A DNA stretch of 64,000 bases from JBFMFR01 sp040752025 (GTDB taxonomy: Bacteria > Chloroflexota > Anaerolineae > Anaerolineales > UBA4823), in assembly GCA_040752025.1 (NCBI GenBank), contig JBFMFR010000029.1, positions 1-64,000 on the forward strand, written 5' to 3'. Below, one piece after another: positions 1-8,594 of this stretch. A model generated the notes under the pieces. The model did not search any database, was not told the origin of the DNA, and saw only the letters and a list, made by a program, of their open reading frames with translations. The translations under genes were made by a program, and so were the position numbers. The first letter of the stretch is position 1; the number at the start of each line of letters is the position of its first letter.

Positions 1-117
1 GCTTATGCTGCCTTGGCTTCGGTCATCGATACTGCCGCTTTGAAAGGCAGCAACGCCTTTGACGCCCTTCAATCCCTGATCGGCAAGCCTGCTCTACCAC
101 TCCCTGATACCCTGTGA
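1..117 (+). pseudogene. C-terminal tail of a transposase-like protein (cut by window edge)
   Basis: An open frame enters from the left edge and stops with TGA at 115-117, giving 38 residues that include ALASVIDTAALKGSNAFDAL. The pattern of a short helix (SVIDTA), a basic/Asn turn and a second helix ending in a Pro-rich tail resembles the C-termini of IS66-like transposases. Only the tail is visible, so it may be an intact gene starting outside the window or a remnant. The family assignment is by resemblance only; an unrelated protein is possible. Confidence 0.4.
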
Positions 118-151
118 GTAGATACGATAGATTTAGAAAAGGGTGCGCGGC

Positions 152-397
152 ATGAGCCAATTCGACCAGGTTTTCGAAACCGATCTGCCAGAAATCGAAA
201 AGCTTTCCCAGGGCTTTTACTGGGTGACTGCGATGTACATTGAGTCTTACCAGAACCAGGCGGAGATTTGCCGGGCGATGCAGGACCGGGACGCACTGGT
301 CAAGGAACAGATCAAGCTGGAGATGATGAAGACGGTGCGCGAGATTTTCGATACGTGCTATTTCCGCGCCACGGGGAGGCAATTCAAAAATGAGTAG
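152..397 (+). CDS. small hypothetical protein upstream of an ArsR regulator
   Basis: An 81-residue protein beginning MSQFDQVFETDLPEIEKLSQ. I chose ATG 152 because an AAAAGGG ribosome-binding site lies about nine bases before it; a GTG at 143 in the same frame is less well placed. The sequence is soluble, mostly helical and acidic-then-basic, with no signal peptide, membrane segment or metal motif that I recognise. Its last 8 bases overlap the start of the ArsR gene, so the two are almost certainly co-translated and may act together. No family assigned. Confidence 0.65.
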   Translation: MSQFDQVFETDLPEIEKLSQGFYWVTAMYIESYQNQAEICRAMQDRDALVKEQIKLEMMKTVREIFDTCYFRATGRQFKNE

Positions 398-968
398 CCA
401 TGCTGCCAATACCGATCTCGAATTCCGCGCCCAGTTTTTCACCGCTTTAGGGCACCCGGCGCGGCTGTTGATCCTCAACCTGGTACAAATGAAACCCCGG
501 CACGGCGAGGAACTGGCTGCCATCCTGGCCCTCAAGCCCGCGACGATTTCGCACCACCTGGCAAAGCTAACTGAGGTGGGCTTGCTGCACGCTCGCAAAG
601 ACCAGTATTACCATACCTATTCCCTGGTGAAAGATGGCCTGGATAAGAGCCTTGAGGAATGGATCCGCATGCCGCAGCCCGGTTTATCGGTGCAGGTTGA
701 AGAAGATGCCTATCGCAAGAAAGTTTTAGCGACTTTTTTCAAACGTGGCCGCCTGGTGCAGATCCCGGCGCAGCTCAAGAAGCGCCAGATCATCCTGGAG
801 CGCCTGGTGGAGGCCTTCGAGCCGGATCACGATTACAGCGAGCACCAGGTCAACCAGATTCTGCTCGAGTTCCACGAGGATGTGGCTTCCCTGAGACGCT
901 ACCTGGTCTCAGAGGGCCTGATGAAGCGCGAAAAGGGCATCTACCAGCGGGCGCTGCCCGCCGCATAA
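390..968 (+). CDS. ArsR-type winged-helix regulator with DUF2087 C-terminal domain
   Basis: A 192-residue protein. Residues about 10-80 form an ArsR/SmtB winged helix-turn-helix (ALGHPARLLIL, then the recognition-helix stretch KPATISHHLAKLTEVGLL). Residues about 120-185 match the DUF2087 pattern, with ERLVEAFEPDHDYSEHQVNQ and a conserved DVASLRRYLV helix. DUF2087 is often attached to such regulators and probably contributes to DNA binding or dimerisation. There is no CxC metal-sensing pair in the recognition helix, so metal sensing is not supported. It overlaps the preceding small gene by 8 bases and is followed closely by a GNAT gene, suggesting a three-gene operon. Confidence 0.85.
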   Translation: MSSHAANTDLEFRAQFFTALGHPARLLILNLVQMKPRHGEELAAILALKPATISHHLAKLTEVGLLHARKDQYYHTYSLVKDGLDKSLEEWIRMPQPGLSVQVEEDAYRKKVLATFFKRGRLVQIPAQLKKRQIILERLVEAFEPDHDYSEHQVNQILLEFHEDVASLRRYLVSEGLMKREKGIYQRALPAA

Positions 969-989
969 ACGCTTGTGGGAGTGATCGAA

Positions 990-2129
990 ATGTACGAGCT
1001 TGACCCGCATGATTTCTCCAGTGTCCGCGCGCTGTTCCAGCCGCTCTCGGCCTTTCAGCCATTCTGCGCCAGCGCCCTGGCGGGCGTGCACGCCGGGCGG
1101 GTGCTCGTGGATGACCCGCGCCAGCCGCGCAGCGGGCTGTTGGTTACACGCCAGACCTGGTGCTACCTGGCCGGCGCTCCCGGCAACCTGCCCTTCGAGC
1201 GCGCCCTCAACCAGGCGATCTTCGAGCGGCGGGCCATCGCTGAGAACACCGGCTCGCTGATCTTCACCTGCCACCCCCCAGAATGGGCTGATCACCTGTG
1301 GAAGATCTTCGCGCCGCGCCAGCCCATTGCTATGCCGCGCCACCACTATTCCTGCCGGGCGGCGGACTGCGACATGCAGGCCATCACCCAGCGGGCAAAG
1401 CTGCCAACGGGCTTCGAACTGCAGCGCCTGGAACCAGCCCTGCTCGACCAGGGCGATCTGCAACTGCCGGCGCCCGTGCGGGAGACTCTGGAAACCTGGG
1501 CGGAGAGGGCGCACGCGCAGTTCCGGGACTTTGGCTTCGCAGCCGTACGCGAGGGTGAAATCGTCGCCTGGGCCACGGTCGACAGTGTGACGGCGGGCAT
1601 GGGCGATATCGGCTTCGAGACCCAGGGCGCTTACCGCGGGCGCGGCCTGGCAACCGGCCTGGCGGCGACTGCTATCTGCCACGGCCTGTCGAGCGGCCTG
1701 GACGAGATCCACTGGACCTGCGCCGAGTCGAACCTGGGCTCGATGCGCATCGCCGAAAAAGTGGGCATGCAGCGCCGCGGCGATTACACCGCCTACCTGC
1801 TGATCTTCGACGAAGTGCAGGGCTTAGCCCAGCAGGCTTACCTGGATTTGCAAGCCGGGCGTTACCAGGCTGCCCTGGCGATCTACCCGCGCATCTTCGC
1901 TTTGCGCCAGGACCTGCCCGCCTGGATGCACCTGGATATGGGGCGCGCCTGGGCCGGGCTGGGAGAGGCGGACAAGGCCCTGGCTGCGCTCAACCGGGCG
2001 GTCGAGGCGGGCTGGGAGGATGTGGATGAGATGCGGCAATCTGGCGAATTTCAGGCTTTGCAAAACCTGCCCGGCTGGGAGCAAGTGCTGGCGCGCTGCG
2101 CCGCCAGGCGGGCAGGCGCCTTTCTCTAG
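990..2129 (+). CDS. GNAT acetyltransferase with C-terminal TPR-like segment
   Basis: A 379-residue protein from ATG 990 (GTGGGAG upstream acts as ribosome-binding site; in-frame GTGs at 975 and 981 are alternatives). The middle contains a GNAT core: a substrate-side strand (VAWATVDSVTAGMGDIGF), then the acetyl-CoA motif TQGAYRGRGLATGLAATAIC, then the Asn motif ESNLGSMRIAEKVGMQ. The last ~100 residues (YQAALAIYPRIFALRQDLPA) form TPR-like helical hairpins that may bind a partner. It probably transfers an acetyl group to a small-molecule or protein amine; the substrate cannot be read from the sequence. Cytoplasmic. Confidence 0.8.
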   Translation: MYELDPHDFSSVRALFQPLSAFQPFCASALAGVHAGRVLVDDPRQPRSGLLVTRQTWCYLAGAPGNLPFERALNQAIFERRAIAENTGSLIFTCHPPEWADHLWKIFAPRQPIAMPRHHYSCRAADCDMQAITQRAKLPTGFELQRLEPALLDQGDLQLPAPVRETLETWAERAHAQFRDFGFAAVREGEIVAWATVDSVTAGMGDIGFETQGAYRGRGLATGLAATAICHGLSSGLDEIHWTCAESNLGSMRIAEKVGMQRRGDYTAYLLIFDEVQGLAQQAYLDLQAGRYQAALAIYPRIFALRQDLPAWMHLDMGRAWAGLGEADKALAALNRAVEAGWEDVDEMRQSGEFQALQNLPGWEQVLARCAARRAGAFL

Positions 2130-2176
2130 ACTGAGGCCTGCCGCCCACTGCCAGTGTTCCCCATTCATTTCGCGAT

Positions 2177-2182
2177 TATAAT
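2177..2182 (+). promoter_or_regulatory. candidate -10 box for the DUF1361 gene
   Basis: A perfect TATAAT lies 15 bases before the ATG at 2198, in the gap after the acetyltransferase. No convincing -35 box stands 16-18 bases upstream, so this is a tentative promoter that would give a very short leader. Confidence 0.35.
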
Positions 2183-2197
2183 TGCAGGGAAATCGCT

Positions 2198-2920
2198 ATG
2201 ATCGATTCCCTGCTGCGTTTCAACCGCTTCTTCGAACGCCAGTCGCTCTACCCGATCTTGCTTTCCAGCGTGCTGGCGCTCAGCATGTACGTGGTGCGCG
2301 TCGTCTATTACGAAAGCGCATGGGTCATTTACGCCAACCTGGTGTGGAACCTGGTGCTGGCCTGGGTGCCTTACCTCTTCAGCCTGCTGGCGGCCGCTTT
2401 GCACACCCTGTTCCCCCGCCGGGGGTGGCTGCTGGTCTTCCCCGGTCTCATCTGGCTGGCTTTCTTCCCCAATGCCCCCTATATCCTGACGGATTTCTTG
2501 CACCTGACCGTACGCGCGGACGTGCCCATCTGGTACGATAACCTGCTGTTGGTCTCCTTCTCCTGGACGGGCATCTTCCTGGCGATGGCCTCTCTGCGCA
2601 CCATGCAGAGCCTGGTGAAGGCCCACCTGGGCGGCCTGGTAAGCTGGTTCTTCGTCGCCATCACCCTGGGGCTGACCGGCCTGGGCATCTACCTGGGGCG
2701 CTTCGAACGCTGGAATAGCTGGGATTTGGTTTTCCATCACGAAAAGATCCTGGCCGATATTGCCAGGCGTTTCGCCGACCCGCTCGACAACCTGCACTTC
2801 TTCGGCTTCACCCTGTTCTTCATTGCTTTCCTGGCCGTTTGCTACCTGATGTTCATTTCCGTGGGCCGTACGGAAGAGCCGGCCGCGCCCCGCACCCATC
2901 CGATCCGCAGAAAGGTGTGA
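2198..2920 (+). CDS. DUF1361 family integral membrane protein
   Basis: A 240-residue polytopic membrane protein with six to seven hydrophobic segments (for example residues 17-35, 45-70, 75-92, 108-130, 145-165, 205-228). The conserved region WLAFFPNAPYILTDFLHL, with its FPNAPY turn, is characteristic of DUF1361, a family of unknown function. It ends 2 bases before the start of the next membrane protein, so the two are probably in one transcript. No transport or catalytic motif is evident. Confidence 0.85.
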   Translation: MIDSLLRFNRFFERQSLYPILLSSVLALSMYVVRVVYYESAWVIYANLVWNLVLAWVPYLFSLLAAALHTLFPRRGWLLVFPGLIWLAFFPNAPYILTDFLHLTVRADVPIWYDNLLLVSFSWTGIFLAMASLRTMQSLVKAHLGGLVSWFFVAITLGLTGLGIYLGRFERWNSWDLVFHHEKILADIARRFADPLDNLHFFGFTLFFIAFLAVCYLMFISVGRTEEPAAPRTHPIRRKV

Positions 2921-2922
2921 CT

Positions 2923-4014
2923 ATGAATGCTTCGCCCGGAACTTCTCGCTCCGCACTTTCCGTTCTGCGCCCCTTGAGCCTGGGGCAGTTGCTCGACCGG
3001 GCCATCCGCCTGTACCGGCGCAACTTCCTGAAATTCTTGGGCATCATCGCCATCGTGCAGATCCCGGTGACTCTGCTGCAAATCGTCTCGACCACGCTGA
3101 CAACTTCGAACATCCTGGAGATGGCGCGCGTGCCTGCCACCCAGGCAACCAGGGACAGCGCCTATCTCAACCTGTGCGGGGGCCTGCTGGGGGTTTTTCT
3201 CATTTCCATCGCCGGGTTTATCCTGATCCAGGTAGTGGGCGCGGCGGCCCTGACCCGCGCCGTAGCCGACAGCCTGTTAGGCAAAGCCAGTAGCATCCTG
3301 GGGTCTTTCCGCAAAATCGGCGCCTCCTGGCTGCAACTGCTGGGGGCGTACCTGCTGGTGATGCTCATCGGCGCCGGTCTGGTGATCTGGACGGTGGTGC
3401 CCTGCGCCGGGTGGCTGACCGGCCCGAGTATGTTCGTCGTGCTGAGTGGGATGATCCTGCCGCTGGTGGTGCCTGTGGTCGTGCTGGAGGGTAAAAGCAC
3501 ATCGCAGGCCCTGCGCCGCGCCTGGGACCTGGCCCGGCGGCGCTTCTGGTGGGTGTTGGGTTTCGTTTTCATCCTGTACCTGTTCAGCATGCTGGTCGTC
3601 TCCGGCCCGGCGGCGCTGCTGAACGTGCTCGTCAGCAGCGGCAGCCGCATCGGCGAAGCGGCGGCCTTCAACGTGATGGGCACGGTGCTGCAATCCCTGG
3701 TGACCATGTTGTTCAGCCTGCTGTATTTACCCTTGCAACTGACCGCTTTCACTCTGGTGTACCTGGATTTGCGCGTGCGCACCGAAGGCCTGGACCTGGC
3801 CCTGCAAGCCAGCGAGTTCGACTCAGAGAGCGCCCAGCCAAGCGAGATCGACCTGCCCGGTCTGCTGGCCCAGGCCCCGCCTGCCGAAACCGGCCAGTTG
3901 GTGACTTCCACTGAGTTCGGCTATTTCATCCTGCTCTCGATCCTGGCGATCGTAGTGTATGCTATATTCATAGGCCTCTTCATGGGGCTGGTTTCGTTGG
4001 GCAGTCTGCTTTAG
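2923..4014 (+). CDS. polytopic membrane protein, glycerophosphodiester-type membrane-domain-like
   Basis: A 363-residue membrane protein. ATG 2923, two bases after the DUF1361 stop, is preferred over an in-frame ATG 28 codons earlier that would lie inside that gene. It begins with LRPLSLGQLLDRAIRLYRRN, the amphipathic start typical of proteins resembling the membrane domain of GdpP/GDPD-like families, followed by about six long hydrophobic segments. A cytoplasmic loop (SQALRRAWDLARRRFWW) matches the same group. Function is unknown; its position immediately before the DUF4129 gene suggests the same envelope-related module. Confidence 0.7.
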   Translation: MNASPGTSRSALSVLRPLSLGQLLDRAIRLYRRNFLKFLGIIAIVQIPVTLLQIVSTTLTTSNILEMARVPATQATRDSAYLNLCGGLLGVFLISIAGFILIQVVGAAALTRAVADSLLGKASSILGSFRKIGASWLQLLGAYLLVMLIGAGLVIWTVVPCAGWLTGPSMFVVLSGMILPLVVPVVVLEGKSTSQALRRAWDLARRRFWWVLGFVFILYLFSMLVVSGPAALLNVLVSSGSRIGEAAAFNVMGTVLQSLVTMLFSLLYLPLQLTAFTLVYLDLRVRTEGLDLALQASEFDSESAQPSEIDLPGLLAQAPPAETGQLVTSTEFGYFILLSILAIVVYAIFIGLFMGLVSLGSLL

Positions 4015-4015
4015 G

Positions 4016-5050
4016 ATGAGGGCAGCCGTGCGCCGTTTCAGCCAGGTGGTTCAGCGAGCCGCACCCTGGGCCTGGTTTTTATTGTTCCTGGCCAGCCGGT
4101 TCTGGAGCATCCAGGAAGCCTGGGCTGCCGGGCCCGCGCCTTGGGATCCCTCTGGTGGTTGTATCTCGCTGGATGAATACTGGAACATGGCCCTGGCCAC
4201 CCAGGACCTGCTGGGTGGATTGGTGGAGTCTGCCCCCGATGCCTCCAGCCAGGCGCTGCAAAACATGGCCGATCGCTGGCAGGCCGTCCGGGCTGTCCAA
4301 CTGCCCGGCGGTGAACAACTGCCGGTGGAGACGAGCTTCGTGGCTGCCCAACTGCGCGCCGAATCACCGGATATCGAGCGCCTGAGCGCCCTGGTCGATG
4401 CACTGCTGGCGGCCCGCCAGGCCTGGCCGCGGGGAGAATTCACCTCCCAGGACCTGGCCGTCTTGCAAGAAATCCTGTCCCGCCCCGAGTTCCAGTGGCA
4501 GGAGCAGCAGCCTTCTTTCTTGCAGGTGTGGTGGGAGAAGTTGATGCGCTTTGTGCAGCGCCTGCTCGACCGTCTTTTCGGCGGGTTGGAAGGTTTGCCC
4601 ATGCTCCCCTTGCCGCGAATAATGCTGATCGGCCTTGGCCTGCTGGCTGTGCTGCTGGTGTCGCTCTATGCCTGGCGCGGCATGCGCGCCAGCCTGGCCA
4701 GCGAGGCGGTCCTGGATACGGATGGAGATGGCGAGGAAGAGAATCTGACCGCCGACCTGGCCCTGCGCAAGGCCCAGGAGATGTCGGCTGGTGGAGATTA
4801 CCGCCTGGCCGTACGTTATCTCTACCTGTCGGCGCTGCTGCTCCTGGAAGAGCGCGGCTTACTGCGCTACGACCGCTCGCGCACCAACCGCGAATATTTG
4901 CGCAGCCTGGCGCACCTGCCTGAACTGGCTGCTAACCTGCGCGAGGTGGTGGAGGTCTTCGACCGCGTCTGGTACGGCTACCAGCCCCTGGACCAGGCCG
5001 CCTTCGAGCGCTATGCCGATTACATCGCCAGGCTGAGGAACAACGCATGA
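4016..5050 (+). CDS. DUF4129 domain membrane protein
   Basis: A 344-residue protein with an N-terminal signal anchor (residues ~18-38), an extracytoplasmic helical region (~40-180), a transmembrane helix (~197-218, MLIGLGLLAVLLVSLYAW) and a C-terminal cytoplasmic DUF4129 domain (~245-344; AVRYLYLSALLLLEERGLL and FDRVWYGY are typical). DUF4129 proteins are regular partners of MoxR ATPases and DUF58 proteins. The stop overlaps the next ATG by 4 bases, showing coupling to the DUF4350 gene. Confidence 0.85.
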   Translation: MRAAVRRFSQVVQRAAPWAWFLLFLASRFWSIQEAWAAGPAPWDPSGGCISLDEYWNMALATQDLLGGLVESAPDASSQALQNMADRWQAVRAVQLPGGEQLPVETSFVAAQLRAESPDIERLSALVDALLAARQAWPRGEFTSQDLAVLQEILSRPEFQWQEQQPSFLQVWWEKLMRFVQRLLDRLFGGLEGLPMLPLPRIMLIGLGLLAVLLVSLYAWRGMRASLASEAVLDTDGDGEEENLTADLALRKAQEMSAGGDYRLAVRYLYLSALLLLEERGLLRYDRSRTNREYLRSLAHLPELAANLREVVEVFDRVWYGYQPLDQAAFERYADYIARLRNNA

Positions 5051-6216
5051 CGCCGCGCCGCACGCTGCTCCTGTCGCGCGACACCTGGCTGGCCCTAGGG
5101 CTGATCCTGCTGTTGAGCCTGGTCACGGCGGCCGCCGCCGTCCAGCAAATCCAGCAGCAGAAGCCTCCGCCCTTGGCCAGCTTTTCTAACACGCCGGATG
5201 GTGGGCGCGCCCTACGCCTGTGGCTGGAGACCCTGGGCTACACCACGCTCGCCGAGACCGGCGATACTTTCGATCTTTCCGAGGAGGTCGCCCTGGCCTG
5301 GCTGCTGGAGCCCAGCACGACTGTCACCGCGGCCGAATGGGAGTCGCTCGACCAGTGGATCGAATCGGGCGGCACGCTCATCCTGGCGGGAGTGAACTGG
5401 GAAGCTCGCCCGGCCTTCGAGCATTTCAACTTCAGCCTGGTGTACGAACTGGACCCGCGCGGGCAACTGCTGCCCCAAACGCCCTTGCTGGCTTCGCCGG
5501 TCATCCCTGGTGCGGTGAACGTGCAATCGCCGACATTCCTGCAATCGGAGCGCAGCGATTTCGTCGTGCACCTGGCCAGCGCTTCTGGACCGGTGCTGGT
5601 CTCTTTCGCCCAGGGCGAAGGCCGGGTGATCCTGGGGGCTTTGAATTACCCCTTCTCGAACGCCGGCCTGAAAGAGCCGGGGAACCCGGAACTGGCCCTC
5701 AATCTGGCCGCCGCGGCGGCTCGCCCCGGGCAGGTGCTCTTCGATGAGTGGCACCACGGCGTGCGCCCCACCCAACGCCAGATCATCGGCCCGGGCGACT
5801 GGCTGCGCTACACGCCTGCCGGGCGCTCGATCCTGTTCCTAGCCCTGGTGATTTTCCTGGCTTTGCTCCTGCAAGGCCAGGCCTTTGGGCGGCCAGTACC
5901 CTTGCTGCAAGAGACCGCCCGCCGCCCGCCGCTCGAGTATATTACCGCCCTGGCCAACCTGAGCCGCCGCGCCGGGCACCGCCAGGCCGTGCTGCGCCAG
6001 TTCTACCAGCAGCTCAAGCGCAGCCTGGGCCGCCGCTACCGCATCTCGCCCGGCCTGCCGGACGAAACCTACGTGGCCGAGCTCAGCCTGGTGCGCCCCG
6101 GCCTGGACGCGGCGGCCTTGCTCAGCCTGCTGGAGCGCCTGCGCCGCGGCCAGGCCAGCGAAAAGGAAATGGTGCAACTGGCGCGCGAAGCCTCTGCATG
6201 GATCAAAGAAACCTGA
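5047..6216 (+). CDS. DUF4350 domain membrane protein
   Basis: A 389-residue protein. An N-terminal transmembrane helix (~12-32) precedes a DUF4350 domain (~45-215; NTPDGGRALRLWLETLGY, then a GGTLILAGVNW strand-loop reminiscent of a glutamine-amidotransferase-like fold). A second transmembrane helix (~262-282) and a cytoplasmic helical tail follow. Such proteins usually occur with MoxR, DUF58 and DUF4129 genes, as here. The exact role is unknown; a regulatory or scaffold part of a membrane assembly is the usual inference. Confidence 0.8.
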   Translation: MTPRRTLLLSRDTWLALGLILLLSLVTAAAAVQQIQQQKPPPLASFSNTPDGGRALRLWLETLGYTTLAETGDTFDLSEEVALAWLLEPSTTVTAAEWESLDQWIESGGTLILAGVNWEARPAFEHFNFSLVYELDPRGQLLPQTPLLASPVIPGAVNVQSPTFLQSERSDFVVHLASASGPVLVSFAQGEGRVILGALNYPFSNAGLKEPGNPELALNLAAAAARPGQVLFDEWHHGVRPTQRQIIGPGDWLRYTPAGRSILFLALVIFLALLLQGQAFGRPVPLLQETARRPPLEYITALANLSRRAGHRQAVLRQFYQQLKRSLGRRYRISPGLPDETYVAELSLVRPGLDAAALLSLLERLRRGQASEKEMVQLAREASAWIKET

Positions 6217-6245
6217 CTTTGGAAGGAATGGTGTAGAAATCAACA

Positions 6246-7217
6246 ATGAATACCAGCGAATTCAACGCTACTGAAATACGTGATCTGTACCTGGGCCTGC
6301 GCAAGGAGGCCGACAAGGTGCTGGTCAGCCTGGAAGAGCCTTTCGAACTGCTGGTCGTGGCCCTGTTCACCGGCGGGCACGTGCTGCTGGAAGGCGTGCC
6401 CGGCACTGCCAAAACCCTGATGGCCAAGACCCTGGCGCACCTGGTGCAGGCCCAATTCACGCGCATCCAGTTCACCCCAGACCTGATGCCCTCCGACATC
6501 CTGGGCACCAGCGTCTTCGATCTGGCCACCAGCAGCTTTCACCTGAAGAAGGGCCCGATCTTCACCCAGATCCTGCTGGCTGACGAGATCAACCGCGCCC
6601 CGGCCAAGACCCAATCGGCGCTGTTAGAGGCCATGGAGGAGCGCCAGGTCAACCTAGAAGGCCAGCGCCACGCCCTGGAGTCGCCCTTCCTGGTGATCGC
6701 CACGCAAAACCCGATCGAATACGAAGGCACCTACCCGCTGCCCGAAGCGCAGTTGGATCGCTTCCTTTTCAAGGTGCTGGTACCCTATTCGTCCATGCAG
6801 ACCGAGATCGAGGTGCTGCGGCGCTACCACCAGGGCTTCGACCCGCACAACCTGGTTGCCACCGGTTTGCAGGCCCTGCTGCCGGCTGCGGCGGTCGACC
6901 GGGTGCGCCAGAAGATCAGCGCTGTGCTGGTCGAAGACGGCATCCTGGATTACATCGCCCGCATCACGGCTGCCAGCCGCCAGTCGCCCGACATCGTCCT
7001 GGGGGCCAGCACGCGCGCCTCCGCCCACGTTTTGCTGGCCTGCAAGACTTACGCTGCCCAGCAGGGACGCGCTTACGTCACGCCCGACGATGTCAAGTTC
7101 ATCGTCCCGCCGGTCTTCCGCCATCGCCTGCTGCTCAAGCCCGAGGCCGAGATCGAAGGCCTGGACGCCGACGCGGTCATCGGGCGCTTGCTGGCCCAGG
7201 TAGAAGTGCCGCGCTAG
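6246..7217 (+). CDS. MoxR family AAA+ ATPase
   Basis: A 323-residue cytoplasmic AAA+ ATPase. Walker A is GVPGTAKT (residues 50-57), Walker B ILLADEIN with D113/E114, followed by the MoxR hallmark RAPAKTQSALLEAMEE. Sensor 1 is IATQNP and the C-terminal lid ends in RHRLLLKPEAE. MoxR proteins act as chaperone-like ATPases that help mature or activate partners, usually with a DUF58/VWA protein, here encoded 13 bases downstream. Length and motifs are complete. Confidence 0.93.
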   Translation: MNTSEFNATEIRDLYLGLRKEADKVLVSLEEPFELLVVALFTGGHVLLEGVPGTAKTLMAKTLAHLVQAQFTRIQFTPDLMPSDILGTSVFDLATSSFHLKKGPIFTQILLADEINRAPAKTQSALLEAMEERQVNLEGQRHALESPFLVIATQNPIEYEGTYPLPEAQLDRFLFKVLVPYSSMQTEIEVLRRYHQGFDPHNLVATGLQALLPAAAVDRVRQKISAVLVEDGILDYIARITAASRQSPDIVLGASTRASAHVLLACKTYAAQQGRAYVTPDDVKFIVPPVFRHRLLLKPEAEIEGLDADAVIGRLLAQVEVPR

Positions 7218-7230
7218 AGGGCCTGGCTGG

Positions 7231-8586
7231 ATGATTCCTACCCTGCGCGCCACGCTGCTGCTGGCTTTCGCCGCCCCCCTGATCGCCCTGGGCACCTGGC
7301 TTCCCGCTATGCAGTGGGTTGCCGGGCTGTACATTCTGCTCGCCTTGGGGCTGCTGGCTCTGGACTGGCGCATGGCTGGCCCCGTGCGGCGCTTCGACCT
7401 CACCCGCACGCACGACACCAAGCTCAGCCTGGGGGCCGAGAACCCTATCTCGATCCAGGTGCGCAACCTGAGCCTGCGCCCGGTCACATTTTGGGTGCGC
7501 GACGAGCCCCCGCAGGCCTTCCGGGTGCGCTGCGGGGCGGCCGGACCTGACGACTCTGGAGAAAGCCAGAACATCTCGCCAACCTTGGAAGGTTTTGCCG
7601 GGCCGCGCCAGGCCTGGCAGGGCAGTTACTACCTGTGCCCGCTGCGGCGCGGCGACTACCGCTTCGGCGATTTGAACCTGCGCTGGCGCGGCCCGCTGGG
7701 CCTGATCCTGCGCCAGGCGCGCTTGCCGGCGTCTGTCCCGGTCAAAGTCTACCCCAACTTGCTGGACGTGCGCCGTTACGATTTGCTGCTGCACCGCAAC
7801 CGCTTGCAAGAGATGGGCCTGCGCCACACGCGCCTTTTCGGCGAAGGCACCGAGTTCGAGCGCCTGCGCGATTACCTGCCCGATGATGAGTTCCGGCGCA
7901 TCGACTGGAAAGCCACTGCCCGCCGCCATCGCCCGATCACGATCGAATACCAGACCGAGCGCAGCCAGAACGTGATCGCCATCGTGGACACCGGGCGCAT
8001 GATGCAAAGCCCGGTGGCGCAGATTGCCAAGCTGGATTACGTGATCAATGCGGTATTGCTACTGGCCTACGTGGTGACCGGCAAGGGCGATAAGATCGGT
8101 CTGATGACTTTCGCTGACGAAATCGCCCACTACCTCAGCCCGCAGCAGGGCCGCAGCCAGTTCTACCGCATGTTGGAGTTGCTGTACGCCGTCGAAGCGC
8201 AGCCGGTGGAACCCGATTACCGCAAGGCGCTCAATTACCTGGCGCTCAAGCAGCGCAAGCGCGCCTTGGTGGTGATCTTCACCGACTTGAGCAGCGGCCT
8301 GAGCGTCAAGACTCTGGTGAGCCAGGTGGCTTTCCTGGCGCGACGCAGCCTGCCGTTGGTGGTCATGATCAGCGACCCCGATGTGCACGCCGCCTCGCGC
8401 CAGCTCCCCCAGGACTCGTTGGGGGCTTACCAGCGCATGGTCGCCACGCAACTGCTAGAAGACCGCCGCCTGGCCCTGGAGGAACTGCATCGCCAGGGAG
8501 TATTGACCCTGGATGTGCCTGCCAACCAGCTTTCCATGGCGGTCATCAACCGTTACCTGGAACTCAAGGGGAAAACGCTGCTCTAA
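7231..8586 (+). CDS. DUF58 domain protein, MoxR partner
   Basis: A 451-residue protein with two N-terminal hydrophobic segments (~5-45), a beta-rich region, and the DUF58 core around residue 205 (EGTEFERLRDYLPDDEFRRI then DWKATARR). A VWA-like fold follows (VIAIVDTGRMM, with a modified MIDAS in which the usual DxSxS is DTGRM, so metal binding is doubtful). It is the standard partner of the MoxR ATPase immediately upstream and is likely anchored in the cytoplasmic membrane. Confidence 0.9.
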   Translation: MIPTLRATLLLAFAAPLIALGTWLPAMQWVAGLYILLALGLLALDWRMAGPVRRFDLTRTHDTKLSLGAENPISIQVRNLSLRPVTFWVRDEPPQAFRVRCGAAGPDDSGESQNISPTLEGFAGPRQAWQGSYYLCPLRRGDYRFGDLNLRWRGPLGLILRQARLPASVPVKVYPNLLDVRRYDLLLHRNRLQEMGLRHTRLFGEGTEFERLRDYLPDDEFRRIDWKATARRHRPITIEYQTERSQNVIAIVDTGRMMQSPVAQIAKLDYVINAVLLLAYVVTGKGDKIGLMTFADEIAHYLSPQQGRSQFYRMLELLYAVEAQPVEPDYRKALNYLALKQRKRALVVIFTDLSSGLSVKTLVSQVAFLARRSLPLVVMISDPDVHAASRQLPQDSLGAYQRMVATQLLEDRRLALEELHRQGVLTLDVPANQLSMAVINRYLELKGKTLL

Positions 8587-8594
8587 GGCTCCAT